From Alphaproteobacteria bacterium (GTDB lineage: Bacteria > Pseudomonadota > Alphaproteobacteria > MPNO01 > VGEU01), in contig VGEU01000015.1 in the NCBI GenBank assembly GCA_016869145.1, positions 1 through 48,750 on the forward strand: DNA of 48,750 nucleotides, written 5' to 3'. Positions 7,050 to 15,630 of the stretch are shown here, piece by piece. The position numbers were made by a program, and so were the translations under genes. Position 1 is the stretch's first letter, and every line of letters begins with the position of its first letter. The notes under the pieces were generated by a model that made no database searches, was not told where the DNA came from, and worked only from the letters and a program-made list of their open reading frames with translations.

Positions 7050-8213
7050 ATGGAAGTCTTCTCGTTTCACCTGATGCCCTATGCCTATCTCGATCTCGAC
7101 TACGGCAAGGCCCACAAATCGCCCTGGGTCACCTACCCGAACAGCAATTTCGATCCGGCGCGCGGTCACGAGCTCTACAACCGCTATCTCGACGAGCTCG
7201 AGTTCTCCGAGGCGGTCGGCTTCGACGGGCTGTGCATCAACGAGCACCACCAGAACGCCTACGGGCTGATGCCGTCGCCGGTGGTGATGGCCGCGGCGCT
7301 GGCGCGGCGGACCCGTACCGCCAAGCTCGCGATCCTCGGCAACGCGTTCAATCTCCGCGAGCACCCGCTGACGCTCGCCGAGGAGCACGCGATGCTCGAC
7401 TGCATCACCGGCGGACGCCTGATCACCGGCATGGTGCGCGGGATCGGCATGGAATATTTCAGCCTCGGCGCGAACCCGACGCTTTCGCATGAGCGCTTTC
7501 ACGAGGCGCATGACCTCGTGATCCAGGCCTGGACCCGCCCCGGCCCGTTCGCCTTCGAGGGCAAGCACTATCACTTCGAGTACGTGAACGTCTGGCCGCG
7601 GCCGTACCAGAAGCCGCACCCGCCGATCTGGATCCCCTCGCTCGGCTCGGGCGAAACCATCGCGTGGGCCTCGCACCCGAGCCGCAAATACACCTATGTT
7701 CAGACCTTCAGCCCCTACAAGGCGGTGCTCCGCTTCCTCAAGGCCTATCGCGAGGCCGCGCTCCACCACGGCTACACCGCGACGCCGCGCCAGATCGCCT
7801 GGTGCGCGCCGATCTACGTCGCCGAGACCGACGCCCGGGCCCGCGACGAGGCCGCGGTCCATGCCGAGAACTTCTTCAACCGGTTTCTCAGCTTCACCCG
7901 CGAAATGGGCATGCCGCCGGGCTACATGACGCTGCCCTCGATGAAGAACCTGATGCGGCACAAATCGAGCCTCAAGAATGATCACACGATCGATTCGCTG
8001 ATTGGGGAAGAGGTCATCCTCTGTGGTTCACCCGATACGGTAAGAAGGAAGCTGATCCAGTATCACAAGGACGTCGACTTCGGGACGCTGGTGCTGATGC
8101 CGCAATTCGGCACGCTGCCGCACGACCTCACGATGCGGAGCATCGCGCTGATCGGCCACGAGATCCTGCCGGCGCTGAAGCCGCTCGGGCTCCGGGCCGC
8201 AGCTGCCGAATGA
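7050..8213 (+). CDS. LLM-class (luciferase-like) flavin-dependent monooxygenase
   Basis: 387 residues of the bacterial-luciferase TIM-barrel family, which oxidises substrates with reduced F420 or FMN. Typical stretches are GFDGLCINEHHQNAYGLMPS near the N-terminus, TAKLAILGNAF, and GGRLITGMVRGIGMEYF. The length fits the family, and AAGGA stands 7 bases before the ATG. A free flavin reductase is often needed; an NADPH-dependent FMN reductase is encoded at 32538. The deacetylase-family gene follows 48 bases downstream on the same strand, so the two may be co-transcribed. Substrate unknown. Confidence 0.9.
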   Translation: MEVFSFHLMPYAYLDLDYGKAHKSPWVTYPNSNFDPARGHELYNRYLDELEFSEAVGFDGLCINEHHQNAYGLMPSPVVMAAALARRTRTAKLAILGNAFNLREHPLTLAEEHAMLDCITGGRLITGMVRGIGMEYFSLGANPTLSHERFHEAHDLVIQAWTRPGPFAFEGKHYHFEYVNVWPRPYQKPHPPIWIPSLGSGETIAWASHPSRKYTYVQTFSPYKAVLRFLKAYREAALHHGYTATPRQIAWCAPIYVAETDARARDEAAVHAENFFNRFLSFTREMGMPPGYMTLPSMKNLMRHKSSLKNDHTIDSLIGEEVILCGSPDTVRRKLIQYHKDVDFGTLVLMPQFGTLPHDLTMRSIALIGHEILPALKPLGLRAAAAE

Positions 8214-8261
8214 CCGCAGCGTCCTTCGACCAGCTCATGAACCTCTGACGGGAGAGCCTTA

Positions 8262-9164
8262 ATGCATTACGACTATGTGCCCATGCCACAGCGCAAGCCG
8301 TTGCGCTGGCCGAACGGGGCACGCATCGCCGTCATCCTCACCATCAACCTCGAGTTCTGGGATCTGACGATCGATTCGCCCAACACGTTCTATGCCGGCG
8401 GCCCGCAGCTCCTGCCCGACCCGCTGCCCGGCAACGTGCCGGACTGGCCGAACTATTCGTGGCGCGAATACGGCCAGCGTGTCGGCATCTGGCGCATGAT
8501 CGACCTGTTCGACAAGTTCGGGCTCCGCGCGAGCTGCACGACCAACGCCAAGACCTGCCTCGAGCGCCGGCCGATCATCGACGCGGTGAAGGAGCGGGGC
8601 TGGGAGCTCGTCGCCCACAACTATGTCCAGACCGAGCTCCTCACCAACTACACGTTCGACCCGGCGAAGGAGCGCCAGATCATCGGCGAGACGCTCAAGG
8701 TCTATGAGCGCGTGGTCGGCAAGCCGGCCAAAGGCTGGCTGTCGTCGTCGATGCGCTGCACCTCGAACACGCCGGAGATCCTGCGCGAGTACGGGCTCAT
8801 CTACCAGGCCGACTGGCTCAACGACGACCAGCCGTTCCTGGTCCATACCGATCGCGGCCCGCTGGTCTGCATCCCCTACACCAACGAGTGCAACGACTTC
8901 GCGACCTTCTTCCGCCGCGGCATGACCGCGCGGCAGTCCTTCGAGGTGTTCAAGGACCAGTTCGACGTCCTCTATCGCGAAGGCGCGAAGACCGGCATGG
9001 TGATGAACCTCGGCCTTCACCCGCATGTCGTCGGGCAGCCTTTCCGGATGCCGGCCCTCGCCGATTTCCTCGCCTATATCAAGCAGTTCGACGACGTCTG
9101 GGTGACGACGCGCGAAGAGATCGCCGACTGGTATCTCGCCAATCACAAGTCGCATATCGGCTGA
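8262..9164 (+). CDS. Polysaccharide-deacetylase (NodB-fold) family protein, atypical metal site
   Basis: 300 residues without a signal peptide, in the cytoplasmic NodB-homology branch that includes allantoinase-like PuuE proteins. The barrel starts at RIAVILTINLEFWD, where classical deacetylases have a TFDDG-type motif; here the acidic position is NLE. The His region is VAHNYVQTEL instead of HSxxH, and the arginine/proline motif is replaced by SSSMRCTSNT. It probably hydrolyses a C-N bond in a small molecule rather than trimming polysaccharide. A GGGAGAG ribosome site precedes the ATG. It is paired with the LLM monooxygenase and converges with a Rieske oxygenase gene. Confidence 0.8.
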   Translation: MHYDYVPMPQRKPLRWPNGARIAVILTINLEFWDLTIDSPNTFYAGGPQLLPDPLPGNVPDWPNYSWREYGQRVGIWRMIDLFDKFGLRASCTTNAKTCLERRPIIDAVKERGWELVAHNYVQTELLTNYTFDPAKERQIIGETLKVYERVVGKPAKGWLSSSMRCTSNTPEILREYGLIYQADWLNDDQPFLVHTDRGPLVCIPYTNECNDFATFFRRGMTARQSFEVFKDQFDVLYREGAKTGMVMNLGLHPHVVGQPFRMPALADFLAYIKQFDDVWVTTREEIADWYLANHKSHIG

Positions 9165-9166
9165 GC

Positions 9167-9189
9167 GCCGGCGGGCGCCGCCCGCCGGC
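9167..9189. terminator. GC hairpin between convergent genes
   Basis: A 10-bp perfect stem (GCCGGCGGGC, loop GCC) lies just after the deacetylase stop and 50 bases from the Rieske stop. There is no T-run on either side, so its termination strength is uncertain. Confidence 0.45.
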
Positions 9190-9241
9190 CTCGGATCGCG
9201 CGTGTCTCGTGCGGGCGCGTCTTGCGCGGCTTCGCGGGGCG

Positions 9242-10288
9242 TCAGGCGCGGCGGAGAAGCGGTGTTTCGCCGCGCGCCTCCGCGGCGAGCGCGGTCGCGA
9301 TCAGGCGCCGGAGCGCGAGGCCGGGCGCATCGACATTGATGTCGATCTGCGGCGCATTGCGGAACACGTCCATGTTCTTCTGCTGCGCGCCGATCGCCAC
9401 GACGTCCTGGCGGAACACGCGCTGGAAGTCGCGCGCGTAGATCTCGTCGACCTCGGCGCTCGCCTGCGCGAAATGGCGGGCGTGGGCGTAGAACTGGAAG
9501 CAGGACCTCTCGGTCTCGGGTGTCGCGGCGTTGACGTTGTGGAACTCGAGACCGCCGCGGCGCACACCTTCCTCCTGGCCGAGCCCGGTATCGACCATCC
9601 CGATATGGACATCGCTGAAGCACGGCACCGTCGAGGTGACGATCTGCCAGCGGTCGACATTGCCGCGGAACTTGCCGATGTCCTGGTAGAGCGGCGGGGC
9701 AGGGCGGTCGATCGTCCAGCGCGTCATGCAGACGCCGGTCTCGAAGCGCTCGGTCCGGATCGGGAACTCGAGCTGGGCGAGATTGCCGATCGTGTCGCCG
9801 TGGATATAGGACGTGTGCGAGAGGTCGAGCAGGTTGTCGTTGACGAGCTCGTAGTGGCCGGCGATCGGCAGCACCGGTCCGATGACCGGGCGCCACGCCG
9901 GATGATCCATCCACCACCAGTCGGGGACGAGCGCCGGATCGGCCTTCGCCGGCTCGCCCATCCAGATCCAGACCGCCTTCCAGCGCTCGACGACCGGATA
10001 GCTCCGGATCCGGCTTCCGGGCGGCACCGTGGTCTGCCCGGGGATCTGGATGCACTGGCCGGCGGGATCGAAGACGAGCCCGTGATAGCCGCATTGGAGG
10101 TTGTTGCCGGTTCGCCGGCCCATCGAGAGCGGCATGCTGCGATGGCAGCAGCGGTCCTCGAGCGCGGCCGGGCGGCCATCCTCGCCGCGGTAGAGGACCA
10201 CCGGCTCGTTGAGGAGCGTGCGGGCGAGGAGCCCGTCTCCGAGCTCGTGGCCCCACGCGGCGAGATACCAGGAGTTTCGTAGAAACAT
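9242..10288 (-). CDS. Rieske non-heme iron oxygenase, alpha subunit (VanA-type), copy 2
   Basis: 348 residues. The Rieske [2Fe-2S] ligands are Cys47-x-His49 and Cys66-x2-His69. The mononuclear iron site is in NDNLLDLSHTSYIH, with Asp155, His158 and His163. The length and the opening FLRNSWYLAAW are those of vanillate O-demethylase / phthalate-dioxygenase-like monomer-type oxygenases, which hydroxylate or demethylate aromatic acids. It lies 30 bases after an almost superimposable paralog, and both appear to be in the operon beginning with TRAP transporter genes at 15533. No ferredoxin-reductase partner is encoded nearby. It is the last gene of the run. Confidence 0.92.
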   Translation of the reverse strand: MFLRNSWYLAAWGHELGDGLLARTLLNEPVVLYRGEDGRPAALEDRCCHRSMPLSMGRRTGNNLQCGYHGLVFDPAGQCIQIPGQTTVPPGSRIRSYPVVERWKAVWIWMGEPAKADPALVPDWWWMDHPAWRPVIGPVLPIAGHYELVNDNLLDLSHTSYIHGDTIGNLAQLEFPIRTERFETGVCMTRWTIDRPAPPLYQDIGKFRGNVDRWQIVTSTVPCFSDVHIGMVDTGLGQEEGVRRGGLEFHNVNAATPETERSCFQFYAHARHFAQASAEVDEIYARDFQRVFRQDVVAIGAQQKNMDVFRNAPQIDINVDAPGLALRRLIATALAAEARGETPLLRRA

Positions 10289-10318
10289 CGCGGTCGGACC
10301 CCTCGTGCCGCGCGCCGC

Positions 10319-11371
10319 TCAGGCGCGACGGCGTTCGGGTCCGGCCTCTTCGGCCGTGATCAAGTCGAGGAGCGCCTTCCGCATCGCAAGACCCGGCGCA
10401 TCGACATTGATGTCGATCCACTTGAGGTCGGTCGCGCGATCCATGCGGTCCTGCTGCGCTTCCATGATGACGACGTCCTCCTGGAACACGCGCAGGAAGT
10501 CGCGCTTGTAGACCATGTCGATCTCCGCGCTCGTCAGCATGAACTGGCGCGCGTGGGCATAGAACTGATAGGTGGAGCGCGCGGTCTCGGGCGTGCCGAT
10601 CGAGAGCGCGTGGAACTCGGCGGTGTCCTTCGCGTTGTTCGGGGCGTTCTCCGGCGTCGCGCCCTGGCCGGCGTGGGCGCAGCCGATCCAGACGTCGCAA
10701 TAGGACGGCGCGGTGGCGTCGACGATCTGCCAGCGGTCCACATTGCCCTTGAACCAGAGATGCTTCGCATAGAGCGGCGGCGGCGGGCAGTCGATGATCT
10801 GGCGCGTCATGCGCGCGCCGTCCTTGATGCGCTCGGTCTTCACCGGCTGCTCGGCGACCGCCTCGTTGCCGATCGTGTCGGCGTGGACGAAGGTCGTGTG
10901 CGACAGATCGAGCAGGTTGTCGTTGATGAGCTGGTAGTTGCACTTGATGTGGAGGACCGGCCCCTTGACGACCTGCCAATCCGGGCTCGACATCCACCAC
11001 CAATTGGGGATCAGGTCGGGGTCGGCGAGCGCCGGATCACCCATCCAGATCCAGATCCACTTCCAGCGCTCGACGACGGGAAAGCTCCTGATGCGGCCGC
11101 CCGGTGGGACCGCGGTCTGGCCGGGGACCTCGACGCAGCGTCCCGACGGGTCGAAGACGAGGCCGTGATAGCCGCATTGGAGGTTGTCGCCGACCCGCTT
11201 GCCGAGCGAGAGCGGCATGCTCCGGTGACAGCACCGATCCTCGAGCGCGACCGGCTTGCCGTCGCCGGCCCGGTACAGAACGACCGGCTCGTCGAGAAAA
11301 GTGCGGGCGACGAGGCCGGCATCGAGCTCATGATCCCAGGCCGCCACATACCAAGCGTTGCGCAGGTACAT
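10319..11371 (-). CDS. Rieske non-heme iron oxygenase, alpha subunit (VanA-type), copy 1
   Basis: 350 residues from the ATG at 11371, chosen over an upstream in-frame ATG because GGAGGAGAG stands 4 bases before it and the product then starts MYLRNAW like its paralog. Ligand spacing is identical to the downstream copy: Cys47, His49, Cys66, His69 for the cluster and Asp155, His158, His163 for the iron. The two differ mainly in the C-terminal substrate-binding half. This suggests a tandem duplication followed by specialisation, or a hetero-oligomer. It lies 97 bases after the TRAP permease gene on the same strand. Confidence 0.92.
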   Translation of the reverse strand: MYLRNAWYVAAWDHELDAGLVARTFLDEPVVLYRAGDGKPVALEDRCCHRSMPLSLGKRVGDNLQCGYHGLVFDPSGRCVEVPGQTAVPPGGRIRSFPVVERWKWIWIWMGDPALADPDLIPNWWWMSSPDWQVVKGPVLHIKCNYQLINDNLLDLSHTTFVHADTIGNEAVAEQPVKTERIKDGARMTRQIIDCPPPPLYAKHLWFKGNVDRWQIVDATAPSYCDVWIGCAHAGQGATPENAPNNAKDTAEFHALSIGTPETARSTYQFYAHARQFMLTSAEIDMVYKRDFLRVFQEDVVIMEAQQDRMDRATDLKWIDINVDAPGLAMRKALLDLITAEEAGPERRRA

Positions 11372-11468
11372 CGCCCTCTCCTCCGCCAACAAGCGCTCGA
11401 TTTAATCGCTATCGACCGATCGGCGTCAAGTTTTCGCCCCGCGCGGCCCCGCCCGCGGCGGGCGGTCC

Positions 11469-12785
11469 CTACCAGAGACCGGCCCCGACCAGCGAGATCG
11501 CCGGGAACACGGCGAGGAGGATGATCCTTAAGACGTCGGCGCCGACGAAGCCGAGGACGCCGACATAGGTCTCCTGCAGCGGCACGGTTTTCGACATCGC
11601 GTTGATGACGAATATGTTGAGTCCGAATGGTGGTGTGATCATGCCCACCTCGACCGACACCAGCGCGAGGATGCCGAACCAGATCGCCACCTGCTCCTTG
11701 GTCAGCCCGAAATCGAGCGAGAACAGGATCGGGATGAACACCGGGAGCGTCAGGAGCACCATCGCGAGCGAGTCCATGACGCAGCCGAGGATGAGATAGA
11801 TCAGCAGCATCAGGAACAGGATCGCGAGCGGCGGCAGGCCGAGGCTGCCGATCCAGCCGGTGATCTCCGCCGCCATCTGGGTCAGCGCGATGAAGGCGTT
11901 GAAGATCTCGGTCCCGATCAGGATCAGATAGATGAGCGCGGTCGTCTCGGCCGTGTCGACGAGACAGGACCGGAACTCGCGCCAGCGCATGCCACCGACG
12001 GTGATCGCGAGCACGCCCACCGCGAAACAGCCGATGGCGGCGCCTTCGGTCGGCGAGAACCAGCCGTTGTAGATGCCGCCGATGACGAGCAGGAAGACGA
12101 CGACGACCAGCCAGATCTCCTTCATCGCCATGAGCCTCTGGCGGAGCCTCAAGGGCGCGATGGCCGGACCGGAATTCGGCGCGATCCGGACATAGATCGC
12201 GACCACAATCATGTACTGAACGGTGGCGATAATGCCGGGAATAAAGGCGGCCAAGAAAAGGAAGCCGATCGAGGTCTCGGTATAGATCGCGTAGATGACG
12301 AGGATGATCGAAGGCGGGATCAGGATCCCGAGCGTGCCGCCGGCGGCCAGCGTGCCGGTCGTGAGCGCCCCCGAATAGTTGTAGCGCCGCATCTCCGGCA
12401 TCGCGACCTGGGACATGGTCGCGGCGGTGGCGAGCGAGGAGCCGCAGATCGCGCCGAACGCCGCGCAGCCGCCGATGGTCGCCATGGCGAGCCCGCCGCG
12501 CCAGTGTCCGAACCAGGCGCTCGCGGCCTTGAACAGGGCACGGTTGATGCCGGCCTTGGTCGCGAGCTGGCCCATGAAGATAAAGAGCGGAATGACCGAC
12601 AGGTTGTAGTCGGCGAGCCGCGAGTATGTCGAGTTGTTGAGCGTGAACATGAGCGGCTGCCAGCCGACCATGATCGAATAGCCGAGCGCGCCCATCACGA
12701 ACATCGCGATGCCGACCGGCATGCGCGACAGGATCAGGACGATGGTCAGCGCAAAGAAGAGAAGCCCAAGCTCGAAGTTCGACAT
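11469..12785 (-). CDS. dctM: TRAP transporter large permease (DctM/YiaN type)
   Basis: 438 residues starting MSNFELGLLFFALTIVL, two bases after the stop of the small permease. It has about a dozen hydrophobic segments and family signatures: GGCAAFGAICGSSLATAATM, GTLAAGGTLGILIPPS and GMITPPFGLN near the C-terminus. It forms the sodium-driven translocation subunit for a carboxylate delivered by the periplasmic binding protein. The start at 12785 is preferred because the upstream in-frame stretch is out-of-frame coding sequence of the small permease. Confidence 0.95.
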   Translation of the reverse strand: MSNFELGLLFFALTIVLILSRMPVGIAMFVMGALGYSIMVGWQPLMFTLNNSTYSRLADYNLSVIPLFIFMGQLATKAGINRALFKAASAWFGHWRGGLAMATIGGCAAFGAICGSSLATAATMSQVAMPEMRRYNYSGALTTGTLAAGGTLGILIPPSIILVIYAIYTETSIGFLFLAAFIPGIIATVQYMIVVAIYVRIAPNSGPAIAPLRLRQRLMAMKEIWLVVVVFLLVIGGIYNGWFSPTEGAAIGCFAVGVLAITVGGMRWREFRSCLVDTAETTALIYLILIGTEIFNAFIALTQMAAEITGWIGSLGLPPLAILFLMLLIYLILGCVMDSLAMVLLTLPVFIPILFSLDFGLTKEQVAIWFGILALVSVEVGMITPPFGLNIFVINAMSKTVPLQETYVGVLGFVGADVLRIILLAVFPAISLVGAGLW

Positions 12786-12787
12786 AC

Positions 12788-13357
12788 CTAGAACTCTTCG
12801 ACCCCGGCATGAGTGCGACGATAGGCGCCGATGATGCTGGCATAGGCGGTATAGAGGCAGACCGCGCACCAGACGATCGAAAAGATCGAGGCCGCGAAAT
12901 AGCCGAACCACAGGGGGATGCGCAGGAACATCGAGTTGTCGTCGCGGGCAAACGCATTGAGCCCGCCGGCCATCAATCGCCATGCGAGCAGCAGCACGAC
13001 CACGGCGAAGATCGTGTTCATCACCGCGTCGATCACGTTGCGCCATTTCTCGGGCAGCGGCTGCGTGAAGACGTCGGCGACGATGTTCGACCCGCGAATC
13101 TGGCAGTAGGGCATGAAGGCGAAGATCGCGAACGAGCAGCCGTACTCGACGAGCTCCTGGTCACCGAGGATCGGCGCGTTGAGCGCCGTCCGCCCGATCA
13201 CGCTCGCGGTGGTGAACAGCGTGACGAAGGTGAGAGAGAGGCCGCCGAGGACGGCGAGCGCCTCGCTGATGATCTCGAGCGGACGCCGGATCGACTGCGC
13301 GGGCACACGCGACGGCGGAGCCCCTCTCGCGAGGGGCTCCTCAAGACCGTCGTTCAT
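12788..13357 (-). CDS. dctQ: TRAP transporter small permease (DctQ type)
   Basis: 189 residues with four membrane helices (roughly 32-56, 73-93, 109-133 and 147-172) and the family pattern ELVEYGCSFAIFAFMPYCQ followed by VDVFTQPLPEKW-like sequence. It pairs with the large permease, which starts two bases later, and follows the binding protein by 6 bases. Its first codons contain a strong hairpin (13317-13340). Confidence 0.92.
   Translation of the reverse strand: MNDGLEEPLARGAPPSRVPAQSIRRPLEIISEALAVLGGLSLTFVTLFTTASVIGRTALNAPILGDQELVEYGCSFAIFAFMPYCQIRGSNIVADVFTQPLPEKWRNVIDAVMNTIFAVVVLLLAWRLMAGGLNAFARDDNSMFLRIPLWFGYFAASIFSIVWCAVCLYTAYASIIGAYRRTHAGVEEF
13317..13340 (-). promoter_or_regulatory. 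Strong stem-loop at the binding-protein / permease junction
   Basis: A 10-bp perfect stem GGAGCCCCTC / GAGGGGCTCC with loop TCGC, starting about 15 bases inside the small-permease gene and 24 bases past the binding-protein stop. Such intercistronic stems in transporter operons stabilise the upstream message and lower permease expression. The hairpin codes for EEPLARGAP. Confidence 0.5.
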
Positions 13358-13363
13358 CGCGGC

Positions 13364-14398
13364 TCAGCTGCCGGCCTTGTGCTTCTGCACGAGGGCCTGC
13401 AATTCGTTGAACATCTTGCGGCCGTTGAGGCCCTTCTTGTTGACCTCCGTGATCCAGTCCTCGTAGACCGACTTCGATGTCTCGCGCCAACGGGCCTCCT
13501 CGGCCGGCGTCAGCTTGATGATCTCGTTGCCGCGACGGACCGCGTCGTCCCGGCTCGTCTTCGAATTGTCGTCCCAGCGCTTGCCGTAGACGCGGCCGAA
13601 CTCGGGTCCGATGCTCTTGTCGATCCCCGCCTTCTGCTGCGCCGTCAGGCTCTCATAGGCCTTGACGTTCATGACCATGAGCAGGGTCGAGTTGTACATC
13701 GACACTTCGGTGTGGAACTTGACGACCTCGTTGATCTTGAAGGTCACCATGATGATCCACGGCAGCATCGTGCCCTGGGTCTGGCCGCGCGACAGCGACT
13801 CGTAGACGTCGGTCAGCGGCATCTGCACCGGCGCGCCGCCGAGTGCCTCGACCGCCATCCCGATATAGCGGCCCGCAACGCGGACCTTGAGGCCCTTGAA
13901 GTCCTCCATCTTGCGGATGGGCGTCTTGGTCGTATGCACGAAGCCCGGATCGATCGCGTTGACCGAGATCAGCTTGAGCCCTTGCAGTTCGCTCTTCGCC
14001 TGGTTGGTGATCCAGTCCCACGCCACCTTGCTCATCATCTCGCCCGAGCCGCCGACGAACGGGAGCTCGATCGCCTCGAGGATGGCGAAGCGCCCGGGGT
14101 GGTAGCCGGGAAGGGTGTAGGAAATGTCGACGACGCCGTTCGTCGCCTGGTCGATGAGGTCGCGCGCCTTACCGCCGAGCGCCATGCTGTAGTAGAACTG
14201 CAGCTTCAGCGTATTGTCCGAGTGCTTCTCGACGTCGGCGGCCATCGGCTCGAAAATGAATCCCGTCTCGACCGAACGGGGCACATTCCACGTATGCACG
14301 CGGAGCGTCTTGGCGCCCTGCGCGACCGCGGGCGACGGCACCGCGAGCGCGCCGGCGGCGACGAGTGCGGTCGCGGCGACAACGGCTTTCAGCTTCAT
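13364..14398 (-). CDS. dctP: TRAP transporter substrate-binding protein (DctP family)
   Basis: 344 residues with a signal peptide to about residue 26 (SPAVA/Q). The mature part has the DctP fold: LRVHTWNVPRSVETGFIFEP, GVVDISYTLPGYHPGRF, the signature MEDFKGLKVRVAGRYIGMAVEALGGAPVQM, and the long C-terminal helix. The Arg in KVRVAGR normally pairs with a carboxylate of the ligand. It is followed at 6-base spacing by both permeases, so this is a complete TRAP system. Downstream Rieske oxygenases suggest an aromatic or related acid as ligand (inference). Confidence 0.93.
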   Translation of the reverse strand: MKLKAVVAATALVAAGALAVPSPAVAQGAKTLRVHTWNVPRSVETGFIFEPMAADVEKHSDNTLKLQFYYSMALGGKARDLIDQATNGVVDISYTLPGYHPGRFAILEAIELPFVGGSGEMMSKVAWDWITNQAKSELQGLKLISVNAIDPGFVHTTKTPIRKMEDFKGLKVRVAGRYIGMAVEALGGAPVQMPLTDVYESLSRGQTQGTMLPWIIMVTFKINEVVKFHTEVSMYNSTLLMVMNVKAYESLTAQQKAGIDKSIGPEFGRVYGKRWDDNSKTSRDDAVRRGNEIIKLTPAEEARWRETSKSVYEDWITEVNKKGLNGRKMFNELQALVQKHKAGS

Positions 14399-14510
14399 CG
14401 TGAAGTCCTCCCTCGGCTCACCGCGACGCTGAGCTGCGACGCGACGGGTTCTGATGTCGCGCGTAGACTATCCCATTTGCCCCGGGGCCGCCAAGACGGC
14501 GGAAGGAGGC

Positions 14511-15533
14511 TCAACGCCGCACGGCGTCGCCGCGGACCAGATCGTCGAGCGCATCGAGGAGGGCCGGGCCGTCGCGGCCACGGCGGTCGATGTCGGCGAC
14601 CCAGGCGCTCCGCATCGCCGCCGCCACGGCCGCCCATCGCCCGGCATCGGCCGGCACGAGCGGGCGGATCCGATCGCCCCGCGCCACGGCGAAGGCCCGG
14701 GCGTAGGCGGCACCTTCGTCCCACAGCCGTCCGTGCTCGGCCGGGGTCACGGCCGCCGCCGCGCGATCGATCGCCGCCCGTAACGTGGGGTCGAGCCTCG
14801 CGAACCGATCGCGGTTCATCAGGGTCGTGAGGACAGCGTGCTGGGCCGGCAGGTCGGCATGAGTAAAGGCGCCGTCGAGGAGGCGCCGGGGCACCACATC
14901 GGTCCACGCCGCGACCACCGCGTCGTGATCGCCGCGCATCAATCCGGCGACCGTGGCGTCGAGCGATATCGGCACCTTCAATGCGTCCAATGCCACTGCG
15001 AGCCGTTCGGTTGGTCGCGTCCCGACACCGAGCAGTATCCCTTTCAGCGTATCCGGGCCCGCGATCAGGCCGCTCCTCGCGTGCATCGCGTAGGCGTCGG
15101 CCGCGCTCAGATGAAGAAGCATGAACGGCGCGAGCTCGTCGGTCGCGTGGCCCCGGGCGTAGTCCCAGGCGATGCGGCTCATCGCCTCGGCGCTCGGGGC
15201 GCCGAGCGGGAGCTCGAGACCCTCGAGGAGCGGGAACGTATCGGGAAACCGGCCGGTCCGCACGAACGCGATGTCGATCGCGTCCCGCCTGAGACGCTCG
15301 ACGAGATCGGCCGCGGCCGTCGGGGTCTCGGCGACGATGCGGATCTGTATCCGATGGCCGCTCGCACGCTCGATGCGCCGGGCCAAGGGCTCGATCAGGG
15401 CGCCCAACTCGAAGGCGCCGGGGGCGGCATCATGATGCCAGCGGAACTCGATCCCCGCCGCCGACGCGGTGCCGGCGATCGCGCCGAGCGCCACGGCAAA
15501 AAGCGGCACGCAGACCTTGCTTCGGACCGACAC
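14511..15533 (-). CDS. Second, divergent TRAP-type substrate-binding protein
   Basis: 340 residues with a signal peptide to about residue 25 (TASA). The DctP fold is recognisable (DAIDIAFVRTGRFPDTFPLLEGLELPLG, then LKGILLGVGTRPTERLAVALDALKVPISL) and aligns with 13364-14398. However, the usual LKGxKVRxxG arginine segment reads LKGILLGVGTRP. It is upstream of the canonical binding protein in the same direction, 112 bases apart. It may give the same permeases a second specificity or act as a sensor-type binding protein. Confidence 0.8.
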   Translation of the reverse strand: MSVRSKVCVPLFAVALGAIAGTASAAGIEFRWHHDAAPGAFELGALIEPLARRIERASGHRIQIRIVAETPTAAADLVERLRRDAIDIAFVRTGRFPDTFPLLEGLELPLGAPSAEAMSRIAWDYARGHATDELAPFMLLHLSAADAYAMHARSGLIAGPDTLKGILLGVGTRPTERLAVALDALKVPISLDATVAGLMRGDHDAVVAAWTDVVPRRLLDGAFTHADLPAQHAVLTTLMNRDRFARLDPTLRAAIDRAAAAVTPAEHGRLWDEGAAYARAFAVARGDRIRPLVPADAGRWAAVAAAMRSAWVADIDRRGRDGPALLDALDDLVRGDAVRR

Positions 15534-15630
15534 CAGTCCCCCCGAACGGAGCGTTGTCTCGCCGGCTGTTTAGCATCTAGCCTGGGCCGACGCCCGACCG
15601 TTTCGAAACCGACGATTCGTGGAGACGACG

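Noticed and set aside
6261-7985. 574-residue minus-strand frame opposite the amidotransferase and LLM genes
   Set aside because: Acidic/Arg-rich shadow without motifs; the plus-strand genes have convincing homology.
8259-11003. 914-residue open frame on the minus strand across deacetylase and Rieske genes
   Set aside because: Arg/Pro/His-rich antisense shadow typical of GC-rich DNA; the three real genes in this span have clear motifs in other frames.
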